Part shown: positions 1 through 5,978 of the stretch, piece after piece
Position numbering within the stretch: the stretch's first letter is position 1
Layout: each line of letters opens with the position of its first letter
Assembly: GCA_027482795.1 (NCBI GenBank)
Contig: JAIXVS010000140.1
Coordinates: forward strand, 1-11,007
Direction of reading: 5' to 3'
DNA length: 11,007 nt
Source of the DNA: Rhodobacter sp.
Lineage (GTDB): Bacteria; Pseudomonadota; Alphaproteobacteria; Rhodobacterales; Rhodobacteraceae
The notes under the pieces: model-generated
Database searches by the model: none
Told to the model about the DNA's origin: nothing
The model's input: only the letters and a program-made list of their open reading frames with translations
Translations under genes and position numbers: made by a program

Positions 1-273
1 AAGGCTGTGCTGCTGATACAGGCGGCAGACGGGTCTGAACGGGGCAAGACGAAACTTCGCGCGCCCGAAGGCGAGGGGCGCTTTATTGGTTTTCTAACTG
101 CGCAGGAATTGGGTTTGGCATTTGGCCGCGAACGTGCGATACACGCCGCGCTTGCCGCTGGCGGACTCACGTCTCGTGTAGTAGAGGACGCAGCAAGGCT
201 ATGGGGTTTGCGTGATGCGGCCACATTGCAAAATGGCGGAATTCCCGCCGAAAAGGATACGAAAGACGCATGA
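1..273 (+). CDS. YlxR/L7Ae-like RNA-binding protein, C-terminal part (5' end outside window)
   Basis: The reading frame is open from the first base and ends at TGA 271-273, leaving 90 residues; a GTG at position 7 is internal, not the start. What is seen: KAVLLIQAADGS, then a charged stretch, FLTAQELGLAFGRE and AALAAGGL. This resembles the ribosomal-protein-L7Ae-like half of the alphaproteobacterial proteins that join an N-terminal YlxR (DUF448) domain to an L7Ae-like domain. Those are known to sit between nusA and infB and are thought to bind RNA in the translation or transcription machinery; the exact role is not settled. The stop overlaps the infB start as ATGA, so translation of the two is probably coupled. 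The YlxR half and the true start lie left of the window, so the domain composition is inferred from the family and from the gene position. Confidence 0.85.
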   Translation, partial: KAVLLIQAADGSERGKTKLRAPEGEGRFIGFLTAQELGLAFGRERAIHAALAAGGLTSRVVEDAARLWGLRDAATLQNGGIPAEKDTKDA

Positions 274-2864
274 CCGATTCTGACGGCAAAAAACCCCTAG
301 GCTTGGGTGGCGCTCCGCGTTCTGGACAGGTGAAGCAAAGCTTCAGCCATGGCCGAACCAAAAGCGTGGTGGTCGAAACCAAACGCAAGCGCGTTGTGGT
401 GCCAACTGTGGCGGGCAAGCCCGCTGCGGGGGGGGCTGCTGTGTCCACGCCAAACCCCAATTATGGCGACCCAAGCAAGCGCCCTGCGGGCATTTCCGAT
501 GCGGAAATGGAACGCCGTTTGGCCGCACTAAAGGTTGCCAAAGCGCGCGAGGCAGAAGATAACGCCCGCCGCGCTGTCGAAGATCGCGCCCGCGATGAAG
601 AGCGCGCGCGCAAGCGCGAAGAGGCCGAGACGAAAGAACGCGAAGACCGCGAGCGCGCGATTGCTCTGCGCGCCAAGGCCGAAGACGAGGCCCGCGCCAA
701 GGCCGAGGCGGAAGCCGCAGCTATTGCCGCAGCAGCTGCCCGCAAGGCCGATGTGCTGGGCACCACGCGCCGCCAGCCACCCGCACCAGAAAAGCCAGCC
801 GAGCGCAGCACGAATGGTGGGCGTCCCGCCCCCGCCGCGCCCCCAGCCGCCGACGATCCAATTGCCCGCGCGCCGATGGGGGCCAAGCCTGGCCTTGCCG
901 CGCCGCGCAAAACCGACCGCGAACGCGAAGAGCGCGAGCGTAACGCCAAAGCCAAAGGCGATGACGGCCGCCGTTCGGGCAAACTTTCGCTGAACGAGGC
1001 GCTGTCGGGCGAGGGCGGGCGCACACGTTCGCTGGCTGCGATCAAGCGCAAACAGGAAAAAGCCCGCCAAAAGGCGATGGGCTTTGACAAGCCAGAAAAG
1101 CAAGTGCGCGATGTGCAACTGCCTGAAACCATTGTGGTTTCAGAACTGGCCAACCGCATGGCCGAACGCGCCGCTGATGTGGTGAAAAGCCTGATGAAAA
1201 TGGGCATGATGGTGACGATGAACCAAGCCATTGATGCAGACACTGCCGAACTGGTGATCGAAGAATTTGGCCACAAAACCGTGCGCGTGTCCGATTCGGA
1301 CGTGGAGCAGGCGATCGAGACGATCAAAGACGCGCCCGAAGATATGCAAGTGCGCCCGCCGATCATCACGATCATGGGCCACGTTGACCACGGCAAAACC
1401 TCGCTTCTGGATGCGATCCGCAAGGCCAATGTCGTCTCGGGCGAGGCGGGCGGCATTACCCAGCATATTGGTGCCTATCAGGTGACAACGGATGGCGGCG
1501 CGAAGCTGACCTTCCTTGATACCCCTGGTCACGCGGCGTTTACATCCATGCGCTCGCGCGGGGCGCAGGTGACGGATATTGTGGTTCTGGTGGTTGCGGC
1601 TGATGATGCCGTTATGCCCCAAACCATCGAGGCGATTGCCCATGCCAAGGCCGCCAAAGTGCCGATGATTGTGGCCATCAACAAGATGGACAAACACGGC
1701 GCAGACCCAACCAAAGTGCGGACCGATCTGTTGCAGCACGAAATCGTTGTCGAAGCGATGTCGGGCGAAGTGCAAGACGTTGAGGTGTCGGCCAAAACGG
1801 GGCTGGGGCTGGATAACCTTTTGGAAGCCATCGCGTTGCAGGCCGAAATTCTGGAACTGCGCGCCAACCCGAACCGCGCTGCATCTGGCGCGGTGATCGA
1901 GGCCAAGCTGGACGTGGGCCGTGGCCCGATTGCCACCGTTCTGGTGCGCAATGGCACCCTGCGCAAGGGCGACATTTTTGTTGTTGGCCAGCAGTGGGGC
2001 AAGGTGCGCGCGCTGGTCAATGACAAGGGCGAGCGGATTGACGAGGCAGGCCCTTCGGTTCCTGTCGAGGTGCTGGGCCTGTCAGGCACGCCATCGGCGG
2101 GCGATACGTTGGACGTGGTGGAAACCGAAGCTCAGGCGCGCGAAATCGCCGATTACCGCGAAAAAACCGCCAAGGATAAGCGCGCCGCCGCTGGCGCTGC
2201 CACCACGCTGGAACAGCTTATGGCCAAGGCCAAGGCAGACCAGTCGGTTGCCGAACTGCCCGTATTGGTCAAGGCCGATGTGCAGGGCAGCGCCGAAGCC
2301 ATCGTGCAAGCCCTTGAAAAGGTTGGCAACGACGAGGTGCGCGTGCGCGTTCTGACTTACGGCGTGGGCGCGATCACCGATACCGATGTGGGTCTGGCCG
2401 AGGCCAGCAATTGCCCGATCATCGGCTTTAACGTGCGTGCCAACGCATCTGCCCGCAATTCGGCGCACCAAAAGGGTGTCGAAATTCGCTATTATTCGAT
2501 CATCTATGATCTGGTCGATGACATCAAAGCCGCAGCATCAGGCCTGCTAAAGGCCGAAGTGCGCGAGACGTTTATCGGTTATGCGCAGATCAAAGAGGTG
2601 TTCAAGGTGACAGGCATCGGCCAAGTGGCGGGCTGTATCGTAACCGAAGGCATTGCGCGCCGCAGTGCGGGCGTGCGTTTGCTGCGTGACAACGTTGTCA
2701 TCCACGAAGGCACGCTGAAAACGCTGAAACGCTATAAGGACGAAGTCAAAGAAGTGCAGTCTGGCCAAGAATGTGGCATGGCGTTTGAACGCTATGAAGA
2801 CATTCGCCAAGGCGACGTGATCGAAATCTTTGAACGTGAAGAAATTCAGCGCAAGCTGGCCTAA
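270..2864 (+). CDS. infB: Translation initiation factor IF-2
   Basis: IF-2 is the GTPase that brings fMet-tRNA to the 30S subunit and promotes subunit joining. The 864-residue product has the full family layout. Residues 1-45 are a basic N-terminal segment typical of alphaproteobacterial IF-2. Residues 77-160 are an Ala/Glu/Arg/Lys-rich stretch with almost no helix breakers, then a Pro/Ala-rich linker to about 230. The IF2_N domain lies near 280-345. The G domain shows P-loop GHVDHGKT (370-377), switch II DTPGH (417-421), NKMD (471-474) and SAK (507-509). Beta-barrel domain II, domain III and the C-terminal fMet-tRNA-binding domain (about 770-860, including GYAQIKEVF and GTLKTLKRYKDEV) follow. 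The ATG overlaps the upstream stop by 4 bases, which fixes the start and suggests coupled translation in a nusA-infB operon. An intrinsic terminator lies 21 bases past the stop. Length is normal for the family and nothing is missing. Confidence 0.98.
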   Translation: MTDSDGKKPLGLGGAPRSGQVKQSFSHGRTKSVVVETKRKRVVVPTVAGKPAAGGAAVSTPNPNYGDPSKRPAGISDAEMERRLAALKVAKAREAEDNARRAVEDRARDEERARKREEAETKEREDRERAIALRAKAEDEARAKAEAEAAAIAAAAARKADVLGTTRRQPPAPEKPAERSTNGGRPAPAAPPAADDPIARAPMGAKPGLAAPRKTDREREERERNAKAKGDDGRRSGKLSLNEALSGEGGRTRSLAAIKRKQEKARQKAMGFDKPEKQVRDVQLPETIVVSELANRMAERAADVVKSLMKMGMMVTMNQAIDADTAELVIEEFGHKTVRVSDSDVEQAIETIKDAPEDMQVRPPIITIMGHVDHGKTSLLDAIRKANVVSGEAGGITQHIGAYQVTTDGGAKLTFLDTPGHAAFTSMRSRGAQVTDIVVLVVAADDAVMPQTIEAIAHAKAAKVPMIVAINKMDKHGADPTKVRTDLLQHEIVVEAMSGEVQDVEVSAKTGLGLDNLLEAIALQAEILELRANPNRAASGAVIEAKLDVGRGPIATVLVRNGTLRKGDIFVVGQQWGKVRALVNDKGERIDEAGPSVPVEVLGLSGTPSAGDTLDVVETEAQAREIADYREKTAKDKRAAAGAATTLEQLMAKAKADQSVAELPVLVKADVQGSAEAIVQALEKVGNDEVRVRVLTYGVGAITDTDVGLAEASNCPIIGFNVRANASARNSAHQKGVEIRYYSIIYDLVDDIKAAASGLLKAEVRETFIGYAQIKEVFKVTGIGQVAGCIVTEGIARRSAGVRLLRDNVVIHEGTLKTLKRYKDEVKEVQSGQECGMAFERYEDIRQGDVIEIFEREEIQRKLA

Positions 2865-2885
2865 GGGCCGCTTGCACTGGCAATG

Positions 2886-2915
2886 AAAAAGGCCAGCTTT
2901 TCAGCTGGCCTTTTT
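2886..2915. terminator. Bidirectional intrinsic terminator between infB and the convergent small gene
   Basis: GGCCAGCT (2891-2898) pairs perfectly with AGCTGGCC (2903-2910) around the four-base loop TTTC. Five A on the left pair with five T on the right, giving a stem of up to 13 bp. The plus strand ends in TTTTTGTTT. The minus strand also ends in a T run, from AAAAA at 2886-2890. It sits 21 bases after the infB stop and 25 bases after the stop of the minus-strand small gene, so it can serve both convergent units. Confidence 0.9.
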
Positions 2916-2940
2916 GTTTATAATCTGTGCTGCCATCTTC

Positions 2941-3084
2941 TTACGAAGCGCGCGCCATCGCGGTCACTGGCGTTCCGACATAGGTTTTGTCATCGACCAC
3001 GATTTTAATCTTTCCATCTGCAAGCTGGCCCACCATCAGCCCTTGGATAGATACGCAGCTTCCAATAGAAATTGTTCTTAGCAT
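2941..3084 (-). CDS. Small conserved-looking hypothetical protein, 47 aa
   Basis: I do not recognise a function. The 47-residue product starts MLRTISIGSCVSIQGLM, continues VGQLADGKIKIVVDDK and ends in an Ala/Arg-rich tail. The alternating short beta-type segments around Gly/Asp turns would fit a small beta-barrel or beta-sandwich domain; there is no signal peptide or membrane segment, so it is probably cytoplasmic. There is one cysteine (C10, in the GSC motif). Evidence that it is real: a near-perfect Shine-Dalgarno, AAAGGAGAT (3090-3098 read on the minus strand), sits 5 bases before the ATG, and a strong terminator sits 25 bases after the stop. I have an uncertain memory of similar tiny proteins (pattern TISIGSCVSVQG) in Rhodobacterales. 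It lies 103 bases after mutT on the same strand with no terminator between, so it may be read from the mutT transcript or from its own promoter; I see no convincing promoter. Its own evidence is stronger than its length suggests. Confidence 0.75.
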   Translation of the reverse strand: MLRTISIGSCVSIQGLMVGQLADGKIKIVVDDKTYVGTPVTAMARAS

Positions 3085-3119
3085 GTTGCATCTCCTTTCT
3101 TGCACCCTAGGGTTACAAG
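3085..3119 (-). promoter_or_regulatory. Leader of the 47-aa gene: strong Shine-Dalgarno and adjacent dyad
   Basis: Read on the minus strand, AAAGGAGAT lies 5 bases before the ATG and closely matches the anti-Shine-Dalgarno. Immediately upstream, 3099-3119 is an imperfect 21-bp inverted repeat with outer arms CTTG/CAAG and a perfect 10-bp core, ACCCTAGGGT (3104-3113). As RNA it can fold into about 8 pairs with one bulged A and a CUAG loop, ending just before the Shine-Dalgarno. As DNA it could be an operator. There is no T-tract, so it is not an intrinsic terminator. The Shine-Dalgarno is secure; a regulatory role for the dyad is inference. Confidence 0.45.
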
Positions 3120-3187
3120 ATAAATCCTAACGCTCGCTTTATGAAGGTGCGCAAAAGGGCAGATAATAATGTGCAATTGAAGTAAAA

Positions 3188-3586
3188 TTATAGCCAATCG
3201 CGTAGGATTGGGATCAATGGAATATCGGCAGGCGGCATGGGGTAATTGCGCAGATCGCTTGCCCGCACCCAAGCCAGCGTTTGCCCTTCGCGCGGGGTGG
3301 GTATGCCCTGCCAACGGCGGCAGGCAAACAGCGGCATCAGCAGATGAAAATCATCATAGGAATGGCTGGCAAAGGTCAGCGGCGCAAGGCAGGATTCCTT
3401 GGTGTCTATCCCCAATTCCTCGCGCAGCTCGCGGATCAGCGCGGCTTCTGGCGTCTCGCCCGCTTCAACCTTGCCGCCTGGAAATTCCCATAGGCCCGCG
3501 AGTGACTTTCCCTCTGGCCGCTGGGCCAGCAGAATACGGCCATCCATGTCAATCAGGGCAACGGCTGTGACCAGCAGCAGCCTCAA
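3188..3586 (-). CDS. mutT: MutT-like Nudix hydrolase (probable 8-oxo-dGTP diphosphatase), TTG start
   Basis: MutT-type enzymes hydrolyse 8-oxo-dGTP to the monophosphate and so keep oxidised guanine out of DNA. The 132-residue product has a complete Nudix box at residues 38-60: G38, E44, then R52-E53-L54-R55-E56-E57-L58-G59-I60, matching GX5EX7REUXEEXGU with all metal-binding glutamates. The box is preceded by the usual GLWEFPGGK segment (31-39), and the N-terminal strand LLLVTAVALID fits the fold. Length is close to E. coli MutT (about 130 residues). The start is TTG at 3584-3586, overlapping the argJ stop as TTGA. The frame has a stop six codons upstream with no ATG or GTG between, and the next ATG (Met14) would remove the first beta strand, so TTG is well supported. 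Translation is probably coupled to argJ. Substrate is inferred from the family; related Nudix enzymes may prefer other nucleotides. Confidence 0.9.
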   Translation of the reverse strand: MRLLLVTAVALIDMDGRILLAQRPEGKSLAGLWEFPGGKVEAGETPEAALIRELREELGIDTKESCLAPLTFASHSYDDFHLLMPLFACRRWQGIPTPREGQTLAWVRASDLRNYPMPPADIPLIPILRDWL

Positions 3587-4911
3587 GACCGATAATCCGC
3601 GTTAATTTCGATATAGCGCGATGTTAAATCACATGTCCAAACCGTCCGCTTGGCGCGGCCCATGCCCAGATCAACCGCAATCACCAATTCGGGCTGTTTC
3701 ATATAGGCCGCCCCGTCTTCCTCGCGGTAGCGCGGGTTGCGCCAGCCTTTTTGCGCCACCAAAATATCGCCAAATTTAATCGTCAGGCGGTCGCGTTCAG
3801 CCGCCGCGCCAGATTTGCCAATGGCGGCCACGATGCGGCCCCAGTTCGGATCCTCGCCCGCAATCGCGGTTTTGACCAAGGGCGAATTGGCAATCGCAAA
3901 GGCGGCAAGTTTCGCGTCATGGTCGCTTGCCGCCCCCGTCAGGCGCACCTCGACAAATTTGCGCGCGCCTTCGCCATCGCGCACAACCTGATGGGCAAGG
4001 TTCGCCATCACCCCGCGCAGCGCCGCCTCAAACGCCTTCAGCGCCTCGCCCTTCAACTCGGCAGCAGGCGACATGCCCGTGGCCGCCAGCAGCAAGGTGT
4101 CAGAGGTAGACGTATCGCTGTCCACTGTGATCGAGTTAAAAGTACCCTCCACATTGCGCGACAGGATTTTTTGCAAATTGGCGGCGGAAATTTTGGCATC
4201 GGTAAAGATATAGACCAGCATCGTGGCCATATCGGGGGCGATCATGCCCGACCCTTTGGCAATGCCCGCAATATTCACAACGCCGCCTTCGGCCTGCACT
4301 GTGGCCGCAGCACCCTTAGGGAAGGTGTCGGTTGTCATCATCGCCAGCGCCGCCATATCGATGGCATCGCCGCGCAGACCCTTGACCAATTCTGGCACAA
4401 TGGCGGTGATTTTGTCATGCGGCAACGGCTCGCCAATCACGCCCGTGGATGATGTAAAAACGCGCGCCGCAGGCAGTCCCAGCGCATCGGCCACAGCCGT
4501 GGTGATGGCCGAAACAGACCTATCCCCAGCCGCCCCCGTAAAGGCGTTGGAATTGCCCGAATTGACCAGAATAGCCGCCCCCGCGCCCGCGGGCACCTTG
4601 GCGGCAAGGCTGTCTTGGCAGGCGCGCACGCAGGCTGACCGCGTGGTCGAACGGGTAAACACCCCCGCCATTTGCGTGCCCCCGCACAGGCGCACCAACA
4701 TCACATCTTTGCGATTTTGATACTTTATCCCCGCCTCAATGGCAGCAAATTCCACGCCCGCAATATGGGGCAGGGCGGGAAATGCGGCAGGGGCAAGGGG
4801 CGATACGGGCTTGGCCGATTTTGCGGCGGCGGCGGGGGCAGCCCCGCCCATCAGCGCCTCGATTTGCTTTTTCAAAGCTTTGGCTTTGGCTTTCCAATCT
4901 TTCTTGGCCAT
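3583..4911 (-). CDS. argJ: Bifunctional ornithine acetyltransferase / N-acetylglutamate synthase (ArgJ)
   Basis: ArgJ moves the acetyl group from N-acetylornithine to glutamate, making ornithine and recycling N-acetylglutamate in the cyclic arginine pathway; many members also use acetyl-CoA to make N-acetylglutamate. With the start at 4911 the product has 442 residues. Seen: NSGNSNAFTG (117-126), the oxyanion-hole region SSTGVIGE (154-161), TTDTFPK (193-199), and the self-cleavage site MATML with Ala229-Thr230, where the new N-terminal Thr of the beta chain is the nucleophile. The C-terminus ends in INADYRS, typical of the family. The core begins near residue 36 (VSPLAPAAFP), so the protein carries an unusual Lys/Ala-rich N-terminal stretch. 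An alternative ATG at 4849-4851 (Met21) has GAGG five bases upstream, so the start is uncertain. It lies 40 bases after the parvulin gene and overlaps mutT by 4 bases, so the three are probably one transcript. The Thr nucleophile and fold are intact. Confidence 0.96.
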   Translation of the reverse strand: MAKKDWKAKAKALKKQIEALMGGAAPAAAAKSAKPVSPLAPAAFPALPHIAGVEFAAIEAGIKYQNRKDVMLVRLCGGTQMAGVFTRSTTRSACVRACQDSLAAKVPAGAGAAILVNSGNSNAFTGAAGDRSVSAITTAVADALGLPAARVFTSSTGVIGEPLPHDKITAIVPELVKGLRGDAIDMAALAMMTTDTFPKGAAATVQAEGGVVNIAGIAKGSGMIAPDMATMLVYIFTDAKISAANLQKILSRNVEGTFNSITVDSDTSTSDTLLLAATGMSPAAELKGEALKAFEAALRGVMANLAHQVVRDGEGARKFVEVRLTGAASDHDAKLAAFAIANSPLVKTAIAGEDPNWGRIVAAIGKSGAAAERDRLTIKFGDILVAQKGWRNPRYREEDGAAYMKQPELVIAVDLGMGRAKRTVWTCDLTSRYIEINADYRS

Positions 4912-4951
4912 CTCGCCCCCCACAATCGCCCTACCTGCGTTCAATCTTGCG

Positions 4952-5800
4952 TTACTTTTCCAGCAGTGCCGTGTCAGACAGCAGGGCAGGGTCAACGCCT
5001 TCGGCCATACGTTCCACCGTGGCCGCTTCGGTCACCGTTTTGATATGGGCATCAATCGCGCGGTTTTGCAACTCGCTCGCCAATTCTTCGCGCATCGCGT
5101 CCAGCGTTGGCTTTTCCGCAATGCGGGTTTCTTTGACCAAAATCAGATGCCAGCCGAAATCTGACTTGATCGGCCCTGCCACTTTGCCAATTTCTGCCGC
5201 CACAACTGCATCTTCAAAGGGCTTGACCATTTGGCCCATACCGAACCAGCCCAAATCGCCGCCATTCGCGCCCGAACCTGTATCGGTGGAATTGGCCTTG
5301 GCCAGTTCTGCAAAATCGGCCCCGCCGTCCAGCTGGGCCTTTAATTCATTGGCTTTTTCTTCGGCGTCCACCAAAATATGGGCGGCGGAGAATTCTTTTT
5401 GTGGGGCGTAATCTTTGAACCGTTCGTCATAGGCGGCTTGCAGCGCCTCGTCCGTTACTGCGCCCAAAACAACCGCCGTCAGCGCCACGTTCGACAGATA
5501 ATCGCGGCGCGAATTATCCAATTGCAACTGATCGGCCAGTTTTAGCTTGCCCTCAACTGTTTGCTCTAGCGCGGTTTGTTGGATCAGCTGATCCAAAATC
5601 CCTGTGAATAACGTCTCATTGGGCAGGGATTTATACTGCTCGGGCAATGCCGCGCGCGCGGCAATCATATGGCCCAGTGTAATTTCCACCCCATTAACCT
5701 TGGCCACCACTGTTGCGGCCGAATTATCTTGGGCCAGCGCGGCTGTAGACAGCGCCGCGCCCACTGCCAGCGCCGCCAAAAATAGGTGCGATTTCGCCAT
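4952..5800 (-). CDS. Exported parvulin-type peptidyl-prolyl cis-trans isomerase (PpiC/SurA-like)
   Basis: This is a periplasmic foldase that isomerises Xaa-Pro bonds in exported proteins. The product has 282 residues. Residues 1-23 form a signal peptide: Lys3, a hydrophobic core LFLAALAVGAAL, and cleavage after ALA before Gln24. Residues 28-130 form a helical chaperone-like N-domain. The rotamase domain spans about 136-226, with AAHILV (139-144), ADFAELAKANSTD (161-173), GGDLGWFGMGQM (180-191) and the closing FGWHLILV (215-222), as in PpiC/PrsA/SurA proteins. A helical tail follows. The start at ATG 5798-5800 is backed by GAGGAG seven bases upstream and by the signal peptide. There is no lipobox cysteine, so it is soluble or loosely attached rather than a PrsA-type lipoprotein. 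It is divergent from secA, and its likely clients are proteins that SecA exports. It is probably the first gene of the parvulin-argJ-mutT transcript. Confidence 0.93.
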   Translation of the reverse strand: MAKSHLFLAALAVGAALSTAALAQDNSAATVVAKVNGVEITLGHMIAARAALPEQYKSLPNETLFTGILDQLIQQTALEQTVEGKLKLADQLQLDNSRRDYLSNVALTAVVLGAVTDEALQAAYDERFKDYAPQKEFSAAHILVDAEEKANELKAQLDGGADFAELAKANSTDTGSGANGGDLGWFGMGQMVKPFEDAVVAAEIGKVAGPIKSDFGWHLILVKETRIAEKPTLDAMREELASELQNRAIDAHIKTVTEAATVERMAEGVDPALLSDTALLEK

Positions 5801-5837
5801 CAAACTTCTCCTCAAAGGCCCGCATCTTTGCGCGGCG

Positions 5838-5866
5838 TTGACTATACCCGTGCCAGCCCTTACATC
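5838..5866 (+). promoter_or_regulatory. Weak candidate sigma-70-type promoter for secA
   Basis: TTGACT (5838-5843) matches the -35 consensus at five of six bases. Seventeen bases later comes TACATC (5861-5866), a poor -10 with three of six matches. Alphaproteobacterial promoters often keep TTGAC with a loose -10. It would give a secA leader of roughly 105 bases. On the other strand the same bases contain TATAGT (5841-5846), a possible -10 for the divergent parvulin gene, but I see no good -35 for it. The assignment rests on pattern alone. Confidence 0.25.
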
Positions 5867-5916
5867 GCGACAGTCGCAGATCAGAAGCTGTGTCTGCCGC
5901 CCTTCTAGGCAAGGGC
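5867..5916. repeat. Two small inverted repeats in the secA upstream region
   Basis: GCGAC-A-GTCGC (5867-5877) is a perfect 5-bp dyad with a one-base centre, next to the candidate -10. GCCCTT (5899-5904) and AAGGGC (5911-5916) form a perfect 6-bp inverted repeat around CTAGGC and could fold as a hairpin in the secA leader. No T-tract follows either. The rest of the 178-base divergent region (5801-5978) holds only the ribosome binding sites: GAGGAG for the parvulin gene and GAGGAA five bases before the secA ATG. Function unknown; repeats this short can occur by chance in GC-rich DNA. Confidence 0.3.
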
Positions 5917-5978
5917 AAAGGCGCGGGCAAGAGTAACGCGGCACACAATTATGTTAGAAACGATCTGGCGAGGAAAAT

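Noticed and set aside
461..1456. Long open frame on the minus strand opposite infB (about 330 codons)
   Set aside because: It lies wholly inside the secure infB gene, is dominated by Ser/Arg/Ala of the kind produced by antisense reading of GC-rich Ala/Glu/Arg codons, and shows no domain or ribosome binding site.
3120..3187. Promoter for the 47-aa gene (for example TTCATA-N17-TATCTT on the minus strand)
   Set aside because: Only about four of six matches in each box, and several equally weak alternatives overlap, so none can be chosen.
3751..4452. Plus-strand open frame opposite argJ (about 233 codons)
   Set aside because: It is antisense to conserved ArgJ motifs, has low-complexity basic composition, and shows no start signal.
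4912..4995. Upstream ATG extending argJ by 28 codons
   Set aside because: The extension reads through the gap and into the 3' end of the parvulin gene, has no ribosome binding site, and its residues (MTLPCCLTRHCW) do not resemble any ArgJ N-terminus I know.
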